A DNA stretch of 31,747 nucleotides from Gracilaria caudata (taxonomy: Eukaryota; Rhodophyta; Florideophyceae; Gracilariales; Gracilariaceae): NCBI GenBank assembly GCA_030374735.1, contig JASCIV010000172.1:3234-34980 (forward strand), read 5' to 3'. Made by a program: the position numbers and the translations under genes. This document shows, piece after piece, positions 1 to 9,645 of this stretch. Within the stretch, counting starts at the first letter, position 1. Each line of letters begins with the position of its first letter. The notes under the pieces are model-generated. The model was not told the origin of the DNA. It made no database searches and was given only the letters and a program-made list of their open reading frames with translations.

Positions 1-550
1 CTCTAGTTTCGAACTTCAAATTTTCAATGTTAAACTAGCATTTCCGAGCGTTGAACTAGCAATCGAACAAGTACGGTACTATGTCACAAGCAGAAATCCG
101 AAAATATTTTCGAAACTTCAAAAATCCTAGATTTTTTGGAATTTCGTTTTCATAACTTGCTATCTAGCACACTAAACTAGGATTCCGAGAACACAGACGA
201 ACCCTTAGATGGAAAACTCGCTTGTATGGTGAGACAAGAAGAAAATGCTGATTTGCTCTTGGGTTTGTTGACATGCACACGTTGCTTCGTGCGTACGAGA
301 AAGGGGAGTTACAAAGAAGACCGTCTGGGTCTATTTGGATAGGCGCAGGTCGTACAGAGTTCGCAGAGTAAGATACAAGGGTAACCTCTACAGAATAATT
401 TTGCGAAGGTATCTTCCCCAACGGCGAGCAAAGCCGGAGAACGATCATCATGATGCCACCAATACAACGTTTTGTTCCCCGCAAGACGCGTTTTGTGTTT
501 GTCGACTAGTCAGAAGGAGCCCTCGACCCGTCCCATCTAATCTTCAAGTG
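1..550. other. Left edge, no supportable gene
   Basis: No gene can be supported here. The first 190 bases are AT-rich and contain an imperfect direct repeat (AAACTAGCATTTCCGAG at 32-48 and AAACTAGGATTCCGAG at 174-189) and a small AT-rich inverted repeat around 120-138. An open frame on the plus strand from about 335 runs into the kinase-like relic downstream and may be its degraded 5' part, but I see no domain in it. Confidence 0.5.
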
Positions 551-1559
551 GCCATGACCACTGCTTGGGACCACATCGACAGAGAGTACCGTTCTCTCTT
601 GGAAAGCTACTGTACTGCTCCTCAAGAGTTCAACAAAGCTATTATGTGAGAGAGAACAAGACTTCGGGCCGAATTTCACACACAAGGAACATACTGCGGG
701 GAGAAAACAAATTGGAGGAATTAGCGAACACACAAGGACCAGCTCACGAGCTCATCGAAAAAGCCCTATCTGGCAGGGGGTGGGAAGCATTTTGCGGGCA
801 AGATGTACGGTACATATTCGGCTACTATCAGCTATGCTTTTGGAGGTCACAAAGACATTCAGCTCCAGCTCGTGTGTATCAAAAAGGATTCAACCCTAAC
901 CTCATTAACGGCCAAGCCGTTCGATCCAATAAAGGAGCGGATTGTTGTTGATTGGAAGCTTCACCGTGACGCGGCACCCTACGGAACATGGGAAGGTGTG
1001 ACTAAAACACTTGCTTTACTCCCCAATGATCCGCATCTCTTGAACCGTGTGGAAATAAAAGGCGAAAGACCTTCCTTGCGTAACGAATGGATTGGCCGCA
1101 TTCGATGCAAGTATTCCCTCTTATACATACCGGCTAGCTGTTCTACAATTCGAGGACGCTCAGGATGCAACTGCTGATGTCTCACAAATTGCCGGTGCAG
1201 TCACAGCGCTCCACACAGCGAATTTGATTCACCATGATCTTCGTTGGGAGAATGTTTGCCGTCGAAAGGCACATCTTCATATGCTTGTAGATTACGATCT
1301 CATCAAAGCGACAGGTGATGATGGAAAGGTGGCAGGGATCCCGGGGTTGGACCTGACTTCATATGCGCCAAATATAACTGAAATTCATGCGAAGCATGGG
1401 AAGGAGGTCCACATTTGGGGAATGGGTAATCTTCTAGAGAGTTGTGATTGCAAATCGGGAAGTGTACAAGCACTGGTTTATCACGGAACTTACTTAATTT
1501 CGAGGTTTTCCAACTATGACGACAACGAGCCCAATACGATTATTGAATTATACTGTTGA
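551..1559 (+). pseudogene. Relic of an atypical protein kinase-like gene
   Basis: A kinase-type catalytic core survives in the 1092-1559 frame: HHDLRWENV, the position of the HRD catalytic loop, encoded from 1230, followed about 20 residues later by VDYDLI in place of DFG, then HAKHGKEVHIWGMGNLL, matching the stretch after the activation segment (D-x-W-G). An upstream frame (about 776-1100) carries a plausible N-lobe, and another (551-649) a short helical segment. These pieces lie in different frames, so the gene has at least two frameshifts, no convincing start and no full C-lobe. The HHD and DYD variants suggest a divergent kinase family of the type often amplified with mobile DNA; that is inference. 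It is almost surely nonfunctional. Confidence 0.5.
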
Positions 1560-1759
1560 TGAAACAGCGTTCTTTCTGTTCCGGGAGTGCACTTTTTCTT
1601 CCCGTATGCCGAAAATGGGACAGGCATTCCCAAGGTGCGCATTTATTGACGCCTCGCTTATCTATAATGTGTCGAATTCTACCTTTTGTACTGCTCTGTG
1701 GAATTCTTGATTCTCCGTTAAGATCGGCAGCCGTTGTGCGGCGCTGACTTCTTCGTGAT

Positions 1760-2787
1760 CTAGGTCGTCGTTTGTCCGCAGTGCTTCAATAGTTGTCCGA
1801 CAAGCTCGTTGTTTCCCACTGTACGTTTCCAAAAGTGCGGCGAGTTGCTCTCGAGATTCCTCCTCTTGTCTTCGTGATTCCTCAGCTGTGTCTTGTTTGG
1901 GTCGATGCCAGATGCATTGCTGAACGATCTAGGAGACAACATTGTCGCCCTTGGGGATGTTTCAGGCACTTCCATCCACATGATGCAGTGAAAAGGAGCA
2001 CATGACACGCGAGAAACGCGCGCAGTCGAATTGATGATCACTTTGACCGGGACATCACTCTTGCCGTGTCCATTATTTCCTAACTGCCCGTACGTATTGT
2101 TTCCCCATGCAAACGCTTCGTGGTCCGAATTCATCACCATCGTAAAGTTGTGCCAGCACTTTACATCTACCACGAACTGGTCCACAAGGACTTCCACAAG
2201 TTTAGGTCGTACGACATCGCGAAAATCAGATTGACCGAACTGAAGTTGAGATCCACGCCCCCCTGTATACACGACCCCCGTGTTTTTGATAGCGACAGAG
2301 CGCAGGCCCTCGATAGGCTTTGGTCTCAAAACGGTATCGCCTTTCTCGCCACATCCCATCCGTCCAAACTCGTTTGAGCCACACCCAAACACACGACCGT
2401 CCTTTGTCATAGCCAACGAAGGACTATCGTCGCAAGAAAGGTAGCAAACGCTTTCGTGCGACAGTTCAGGAATAACAGGTGGCACGTCACGATCCTTTGT
2501 ATCACAGAGCCCGAGTCGGCCGTGCGCACCCCATCCCCGCGACCAAAACCCGGACTTAGTCAGCGATGACTAAGTTATTATGATATCCCGCAGTTACTGC
2601 GACTGCTTTAGAAGTGATGAGACCCTCAACGCTAGTCGGCTGCGCGCAAATCTTCTCATCTCCATGTCCCGTAAGACCATTGTTTCCACCGCTCCATGTA
2701 AAAACTAAGCCGTTGGTGGTACGTGCAATCGTGTGATACCTTCCGCGATTCAAGTCAAGTGTTGCGCGTGACAGAGGAGAGGCATGC
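1760..2787 (-). pseudogene. RCC1-repeat protein relic
   Basis: Reading right to left, two open segments in different frames (about 2787-2559, and 2556 down to 1760) together show about four RCC1 beta-propeller blades: GLVFTWSGGNNGLTGHG, then WSRGWGAHGRLG, then DGRVFGCGSNEFGRMGCG, then AFAWGNNTYGQLGNNGHG. RCC1 proteins form a seven-bladed propeller acting as a Ran exchange factor or as another scaffold or sensor, so this is a partial set. The segments are separated by a TAA and a frame change at about 2560-2572, inside a blade, with no room for an intron. A stop lies upstream of the first segment and no start codon is seen. The last 60 codons are polar and show no blade. Likely a fragment of a larger RCC1-family gene; which subfamily cannot be told. 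Confidence 0.65.
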
Positions 2788-2982
2788 TATGGTATCGTTC
2801 AATGTACGAAGGGTAATTGCACGAGCACAGTGCGTTGTGCAACACATCTTCTGCGTCTAGATGAACCGTTTTGGATATCTTGGGCTCACCCAATCACGGC
2901 TCAATTCACTTCAAAAGATTTGACAGACATCTATCGCTCATTGGGAGGATATCACAATGCACGCGAAAACATCCAACATGTA

Positions 2983-4690
2983 TCATCTGGGTACTTCTGG
3001 CGCATCAAGGTGCCTCTCTGGGCCGCTGTGGTCAACTGCCATGTGAACCGGAACCAGTTGACCCCCAGCACCTACACCAACCTGCTGTAACGTGTTCGCC
3101 AACTCCAACGCTGCTTGCGGGTAAAACAGTGAGGCCATCTGCACAAGTTCAGTAGCGTTTACTTCCAAACCAACTTTCTGCGCATACGAAGCCACTTTGG
3201 ACACTTGCCCAATTTAAATAAGCACTTGCATAACTTTCGAGTGAGCCTTTGCTCGAAAGAATACTGCCAAAGCTAAATTTGGGTTGCTTGGCTGAATGAG
3301 ATCTCCGAGTTGCTTCAAACACTCAAGTTTATCTTTTTTGGATCCATTTCTCCATTGCATTAATTGAGTTCTTGGCAGCCAACTACATTCTTAGTTCAAC
3401 GGCCTCAACTTGGTTAAGCTTTCCCCTTTCCAGCAGAGTTTGAAAGTAGATTATGAGAGCTGAACGACCGCTTTCATCTGCTGGGACTGCTTTAAATTTT
3501 GCAATTGTGTCTGGCGTACGCAAGGAACCACCGGGAGAATCAGCGGCAACTAATGCAGCTTCTCGGTATTTTCCTTCTTCAAAACGCTCATAGAAGTGTT
3601 CCATAAAAAGATTCTCTGCACCAGGAAAACCGTTCCTGGAAGCCAATCGCGTTGCCAGTTCAACATCGCTAAGCTTACCCATAACGTACGGAACGACGTT
3701 TTCTGGGACGACATTCACCGCCAAAACCTTTCCGGCGCGATTCGCTCCGAAACGACCACCAATGGCTGTCTTCTGTGCAATGGCAAACGTAGGTTTCTCA
3801 GAAATGCTCTTCCTGCACAAGGCGCTGCCACTTTCAACGTCGTAAAAATGCACATTGCCATTTTTGTAGTAAGATACACAACAGAATACTTGCTCGATGC
3901 CTGCAAACTAATCGGAAAGTCGTTCGCCATTTTAACTGGGTAGTAAATTTCCTCTACCTTTTCTCCAAATCGTGGCGCTCCTGGACGCTTCTTCTCTGCG
4001 TTGACCTCAATGATGTGAATCCCCGGGACACGCCAGAAGCATTCTTGGACGCAAATATGGAAAGAGGCGTGGGGTGATCTTCAAGATTGATGGATACAGA
4101 ACAGGCCGCGTGACCCTCTATTGCTTGAGAAATTTTCTTTTCGATAGAGTACAGCTGCATTTGCCCACCGACACGACCTTCACCAATCGCAGAGGTATCT
4201 ACCAAGACAAGCCATTCCTCTGATGGATCGGATCGATAATTGATGATTTGAGGGTTTGATAGTGAACCATGCCTGCTAAACATTTTGACAGGTTCTGACG
4301 TGCTATCGTCAGCGCGCCAGTGATAGACAGAGGTTGCAGTGACGATGCCGATGGTACGCTCAGAGATCCATTTCCAAAATTCAACCCTCTCCGACAGCAC
4401 ATAGGACTTGATGTTAGTCTTCGCTTTGAAATCGAAAATCTGGAGCTGACTGCCGGCTCTGAGCGCGATGAGATCAGACACGGGATTCATCAACGCAGAA
4501 TCTACGGTGATCGGGCGGCGTGTGGGTTGTGCAGGGTTTGCCATGTCGATGACGATAAGATTCCCGCCTGAGCCACCTGCAGCGGCTTCCCTGACGCATA
4601 TGTACCTGTCCGACTCCATGGTACATGCCGAGAAGGACAGGGATGTTGAACTCAACGAAAGTACCTCATCAAAGCGAACGCTGCAGAGAG
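2983..4690 (-). pseudogene. Truncated clathrin heavy chain pseudogene
   Basis: Clathrin heavy chain builds the triskelion lattice of coated vesicles. Here only about the first 480 of some 1,680 residues remain. The N-terminal propeller is clear: TMESDRYICVREA near 4620, then the matches to NPVSDLIALRAG, VEFWKWISERT, VKMFSRHGSLSN and the stretch before SQAIEGHAA. Linker and leg residues follow (RTPDTIAKFKAVPA; DKLECLKQLGDLIQP; SYAQKVGLEVNATELVQMAS). The frame changes near 4025, near 3850 in a T run (minus strand), and at the run 3334-3339; in-frame stops lie at 3381-3383 and 3214-3216. Homology fades at about 2983 and nothing of the triskelion legs or hub follows. At the 5' end the frame can be followed only to about 4690, without a convincing start. 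This is a decayed 5' fragment, so the working gene must be elsewhere. Confidence 0.92.
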
Positions 4691-5630
4691 TAAGAAAGCC
4701 GAATGATGCGCTTGAGGATCTCGCGCGGACGCGGAAAGCAATGGCGCTACATCTAGAGAAACGAGCGCGGATCGATGGGAGCTGCTCTTGGTCTGCAAAT
4801 TGCTACCCCCGAGGGGAGCAAAGCCCATCTTTGACTGCACGTTAGCTCTGTAGCTAGCGACCGGTCAGTCAGTTGGGGGAGGAGGTTTTGGAAAACAGCT
4901 GGGGTGTATGGGGTGGAAACCACATCGCCAGAGCGGATAGCATGGGGAATGGTAACCAAGTAAGAGGAGTAGTCTGTGAAGGGGTAGAGAGTCGTTGGGG
5001 TATTTTCAGTGTCGATTTGTTTCCACGTAGAGGGGAAAGGCGTGAGCATTCACAATTCATGGCAATTCGTGTGCATGCCGGAAACGGTATGGCTTTGGTC
5101 TGGCTTGGTCAAAGCTCTGTGGAATAGGAGGGCTGTACAGGGACTGCGGACACGGGCTGCTAGTATGCGCGTGGAAGGCCTACGAAAAGATAAAATCGTG
5201 AGTTTTCGAGTCGAGAAAGAAGGCGGAGTAGTTCGCCCATCAACTCAGCGGCGGTGGTAGAATGTTTGGCAACGAATGGGGTGCCACATTATGGCCGGTT
5301 TTAGAAGCAAGGAAAAGAAAGTGGCCGACATTTGGAGCAAGACAGCCATATGGCCGAGGTGATGCCGCAATATTTCGGTCTCCGGAATATTGTGTCCACC
5401 ACCAGGACTGCAGGCCGGATGCGATCTAAGCGAGGTCACATTACGATGGCACGTTGACTCTTGATGACACTGCTCCTCACGACGTGGCCATGCATTGCCC
5501 ATGCTATGATCTGCAAATTATTTTTTGGAAATAATTAGGTCGCAATTTCGGCCATACGTGGCCCACAAACAAGGTTCATAAGGCCTTGACTCCAGTGAAC
5601 AAGGTTCTGTGACCCCATAACGTTACTGAC
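4691..5630. other. Spacer between clathrin relic and basic-motif gene
   Basis: No gene is supported. Short frames on both strands lack recognisable domains. A perfect 8-bp inverted repeat (AATTATTT / AAATAATT) forms a small hairpin at about 5517-5537, inside an otherwise GGCC-rich stretch. The 3' UTR of the minus-strand gene ending at 5631 should lie here. Confidence 0.4.
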
Positions 5631-7974
5631 CTACATTACACCCAAATTGATGCCATTGTTCCCGTTCAAGTTCAGCGTCATGGGTGGTACCGTATTTTCC
5701 GCCACACCAAAAGTGCCTGCATTGCGCACAAGTCGGTTTTGTTGGTCGAATGGCATATTACCCCTCACATCGTTGCGCGGTCCAAACACGTTTGCAGGCG
5801 GCGCAGTCTATGGAATTCGAACTGTATCAGGAATTGGCTCTGTGGGAATAGTTCTACTATCAAGCTCTGAATGAGCGCGAGCTTCCCCTCCACGATACGA
5901 GACTGCGTCGGTTCATATTTGAAATTCTGCGACTGCGGTCCATGCGCTTTGTCAACCTCGAATCTTTTCTCTTTGAGTCGTCTTCTTCGTCTTCTTTGAC
6001 GTTCTCTTGCAAGGCGCCTCTTCTGAGATTCTGGATCTTCTTCTGGCTCGTTCGTACGCATAATTCGTTCATCTGGCTCAGCAGACATTCTCGCAAGATC
6101 CGCAGCAGCGCGATGTGAAGAACTTAATCCATTCGATACATTTGGACCTGTTCCCACAGTGAGCGAGTGGGTGTTATAAGCATTCCTTCCTGTGCCATTT
6201 AAGACGTGCATATCCTCCTGAGTGGCAGTCACAGGAGCCACCTGCAGAGTTTGTAACGGTGAAAAATGGTTATTGGCCGCCAAATTTGAAGACTCGAGGG
6301 GTGTATGGAGTGCAGGCTGCATAGCCGATGCTGGCATCTGTATCGAATTATCAGCAGCTTGACGAACAAGCATATTGACGTCAATGTGTGCGTTTTGAGA
6401 GGCGCTACCAGTCTCTCGATGCGGCTCTTCTGCCCGCGAACTGGTATCAACATGAGGCTTGTTTGGATTAACTTGTGGATCAAGCTTGAGGCGTTTTCGA
6501 CGGCGTCGTTTCCTCCCTCTAGCTAACCTCCGTTTCCGTTCTTCAGCAGTTTCATTAGGATTTCTGGCCTGTAAACTATCTTGGTTGCTTTCCCTCGCTG
6601 CAGATGCTTGAGTAGGTGTTACCTGCGACTGCAGTGGGGGGGGGTCAACGTTTGAGTTGAAGGTTGCGTCTGCGAAAAGCGATTTGTGGTAGAATCACGG
6701 TTGAGCGACGAAGGAATTCGAGCAGTAGTAGAAGGAAGATTAGATGCAGTGGAGGAGTTTGGGAGCGACGGGTGCACACCGTTGAGGGCTGGAGGAATGG
6801 TTTGAGTAATAGCTGTGATTGCTGTAGATGCATCCGTGTGTTGAGTTGTATGACGATGGCGCGGAGAATGATAGCGACTATATTGGTGCTGATCGCGCGG
6901 AGGTAGGTCGTTGAGGTAAGAACGTGGGGCGTCAGCGACATAAGCATGTTGTTGAAGAGTTGGATCATTGGTAGTGGTCTGAAAGTTAAACGGATTGTCG
7001 GGCGGGTTTGCATGTGGCTGAGACGGATGAGGGGGTATAGAGTGCGCAGGAAATGCATGCGAAACGTGGGCAAACGGCTGAGGGTGAAGATGCACATTGG
7101 CGCTATATGGGCGTTGTAGTTGAGAATGATGAGGATGTTTGAGCGAGGTCTGCTGTGTCTGTTGTGGGAGCGAAGCAGGTACGGCAGGGGATGGTTTGGA
7201 TGTGTGGTGTGATGATTGCGGGTGCGGGTGGTGCACCTGGTGCATTCGACGAACCTGGTGATTCGGTTGTTGTGGTTGAGTAAGGTGATGAGGAGAAGGT
7301 TGATGAAGGAGATGGTGACCAGCTGGTCTGGGTGCCGAGGAGACGATATGCGAGGGATGCTGATGGGATTGATGCGGGGGCTGAAGCGATTGATGAAGCG
7401 GTTGCGTTTGATTATACTGCAGTTGTAGTTTGTGTTGGTGAAGATGTGAGGCTGTACGGTGATCATGACTGGACAAGGAGCGCGCATGCTTCGCGCCATA
7501 TACAGAAGGGGGTGAAGGGTGATTGGACGGCGGGACAGAGCCATCTAGTCTAGAGGCGGCAGCATTGGTGGTGTCCACTAGCGGTTTGGGCGGGTCGGCG
7601 GCTGGGATATGGACCGGTGGGGTGCTGTGCCGAGGGAGGGGGGCAGAGATGGAGGGGTGAGGCGGGGAGGAATGCAACGAAGCTGGAGCATTTTGTGTGG
7701 CAGAGTGAGGGGGATCGACAGACTGGTGGTTGTGGGTAGATGGGGAGCGAGGGGAAGGCCTGCTGATGGAATTAGAACGATAGATAGGATGGTGACCGTG
7801 GTCGGCGTTGGAAGGCGGAGTGCTTGAAGCGGCAGCGGTGGAGTCAGAGGCGCGCTGTTTGTTTGCACGCAGCTTCTCTCGGTGACGGCGTTGTCGCTCG
7901 CGAGCAAGGCGGCGCTTTCGTTCCTCAGGCGATTCGGTGGGCAACGGCAACGCGGCGGGAGCGGACTCCTTCAT
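5631..7974 (-). CDS. His/Pro/Gln-rich protein with three basic RRLARERQRR motifs; probably three exons
   Basis: Not a family I can name. The ATG at 7974-7972 is the first in frame. The proposed join is 7974-6623, 6563-5894 and 5807-5631, giving about 732 residues. Residues 14-36 carry the basic motif EERKRRLARERQRRHREKLR. A long low-complexity region rich in His, Pro, Gln and Ser follows to about residue 450. A second motif copy (EERKRRLARGRKRRRRKR) is encoded around 6482-6552 and a third (KRRLARERQRRRRRR) around 5970-6030. The C-terminus is Asn-rich and ends at the TAG at 5633-5631. Highly basic arginine clusters plus disorder suggest a nuclear nucleic-acid-binding protein, which is inference. 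Read without splicing, the frame stops at 6619. The alternative explanations are indels in homopolymers or recent pseudogenization. Confidence 0.55.
5808..5893 (-). other. Candidate intron 2 (86 nt)
   Basis: On the minus strand the interval begins GTGGAG and ends CCATAG. Its removal is phase 0, joins codons ...QSRI to TAPPANVFG..., and eliminates both a frame change and an in-frame TAG (5808-5810). The downstream segment then stays open for 58 codons to 5631. The donor is not ideal. A single-base loss in the GGGG run at about 5886-5889 could also explain the frame change, but would leave the TAG. Confidence 0.45.
6564..6622 (-). other. Candidate intron 1 (59 nt)
   Basis: The main frame meets TAA at 6621-6619, and that TAA lies inside a consensus donor, CAG|GTAACA. 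Splicing to the acceptor GGCCAG|A at 6564 restores the frame that encodes the second basic motif (NPNETAEERKRR). An alternative in-frame acceptor (GATAG|T) would give a 47-nt intron. A competing explanation is a missing base in the run of nine C at 6636-6644, just upstream, which would give the same downstream frame. Confidence 0.45.
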
Positions 7975-9645
7975 GAGCGGTGCGAGTGAGGGTCTCGCAG
8001 AAAAGGAGAGACGCGAAACGGCATTCACGCGAGAGCAGGCGGGCGTACTTTCGGGCACGGGGAGAAGAAGCGGCAGAGGCGGGGCGGAGTGAAGATGGTG
8101 GACAGGGGGTGGGGCGGCGACGGCGGCGGAGAGATGCGCGGCTCAATGACGGACGGAGGTGGGGATGGTGACTGGGACGAACGCGAGCGGGGTCACGGGT
8201 GACAGCGGACGGGGGGCGCACGGTGACGCGGCGGGTGACGGTGGTTTGTTGGTTTGCGCATTGCGGTGTGCGCTTTGTGGCGTGGCGCGCGCTGCGGACA
8301 GCGCTGTCCACAGCGCGCAGCCGGCGGCGCTGCGCCGTGCGCCCCAGCGTGTGGGGCGTGGCGGGGTGGCCACGTGTGAGCCAGCTACTTGCTATCTCTA
8401 CGTGTAGTGCACGCCCGACAGCTGCCGACTGTGGCTGCGGTGGCGGCTTCTCGCTGCGTGCGGCACGGCTCGACGGAAGACGCCAAACTGCCGCGCGCGC
8501 GCAAAGTGATCCGTGATGGGCGCGCTTGCATCGTGACTGCCGCTGCGTTGTGTGACTGGACTGCGCGTTTGGCTGCAGCATGTGTCAACGCGCCTGCCGC
8601 CGCGGTGGCGGTGGCGCATGCGTTTGATGCTCACGATCGCCTTTGCCTTCATCGCGATGGCGAGCAGCTTTGCTGCTCGCTGCTCGCTGGCTATCGATAC
8701 CCAACTGTTGCCTAAACTTTGCACATCTTCGCCCCAACGACGCCCGCCACCTTTCCGGCGCCTTCATGGACTAGAAGTATCCAAACTGCGCTCCTGCTGC
8801 AGAGCGCATACTCTTCGGCGGAAAGCTGCGGTGTTTGGTGCTGAGGAGATTGTGAACTGCCTACTTGTACCGCGTCCATGCGCACGCTTGTTGTGTCTTT
8901 CGTGCCTGTCGTGCGGAAAACGTGACGTTGAAAACGCCAGCTCTAACGTATTTGTTATGGCAGCTACTGCGTCTTCAACGTTTCTACGGTTTGCGTAGCA
9001 CGACAGCAACTTCACCTCGCCACCGATACTTCAGCACAACATCATGTTGCAGTATACTCAGGCTCCATGATGGTCGTCGACACTGGCCTTTTCCTTCGTG
9101 CGCCGTGATCTGCACAGAGTTTGATACAAGGGTATCCTTTTTGATTCTCTTGTACGAAGGGTAACCTTCCGTCGTACTAACATTATGAACGACGTCACCG
9201 TAACCTTCATGAACTCTACCGTGCACAAATCAATCACCTTGTCCACGGCGGAGCTCATGTTCAAAGGTTACAGTTCACTGCTCTGTCAAGTCACAAACCT
9301 TGATCAACAACATCCACCCCCTCACACAAAAAGCCACCCCGTCACAATTCACGTGACTTTGTATTCCCCGTCACATATCTACACGCTCTTGCAAGGTTAA
9401 AAAGGTTAGATACAGTATTACGAAGGGTATGTGTTTCTGAAGAGTTACGCATCCAGATGACGCACCATGCTTCATGGTAACATCCGAACGAGTGCTCAGC
9501 ACCGTCATCGGCACAAAAATCGGTCCCACATTTAGAGTACGATGACGCAGTTTATGTATGGCGGCCTTGATTCAGCCCCTAGATCCTAGCATCGATGGCC
9601 AACAGATTGCAAAACCGCTAACGTCACTCCGCCTGCACATCTAGT
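7975..9645. other. Long GC-rich spacer: promoter side of the basic-motif gene and 3' side of alpha-tubulin
   Basis: No gene is supported over 1.67 kb. From about 7980 to 8900 the DNA is strongly GC- and CpG-rich with many overlapping open frames but no domain, typical of random frames in GC-rich DNA. From about 9000 it returns to mixed composition. It holds a large palindrome (8287-8318) and three copies of a TACRAAGGGTA-like motif (9125, 9153, 9419). Confidence 0.5.
8287..8318. repeat. 32-bp near-perfect palindrome
   Basis: The left arm GCGCGCTGCGGACAGC is followed directly by GCTGTCCACAGCGCGC, its reverse complement with one mismatch. There is no loop, so it can extrude as a cruciform or bind a dimeric factor. 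It lies about 310 bp upstream of the start of the minus-strand basic-motif gene. A related shorter palindrome (GTCCACAG C CTGTGGAC) occurs at 28942-28958. Confidence 0.7.

Noticed and set aside
6636..6644. Programmed -1 frameshift on the C run
   Set aside because: The run could slip, but there is no canonical slippery heptamer with a downstream structure I can defend, and an intron or indel is simpler.
6645..7544. A 299-codon Arg/Ile/Leu-rich frame on the minus strand
   Set aside because: It is an out-of-frame reading of the His/Pro/Gln-rich gene; its composition is what the shifted CAN/CCN codons produce.
9185..9400. 71-codon ATG-initiated frame
   Set aside because: No domain, Ser/Thr/His-rich composition, in a spacer with regulatory-looking motifs; probably chance.
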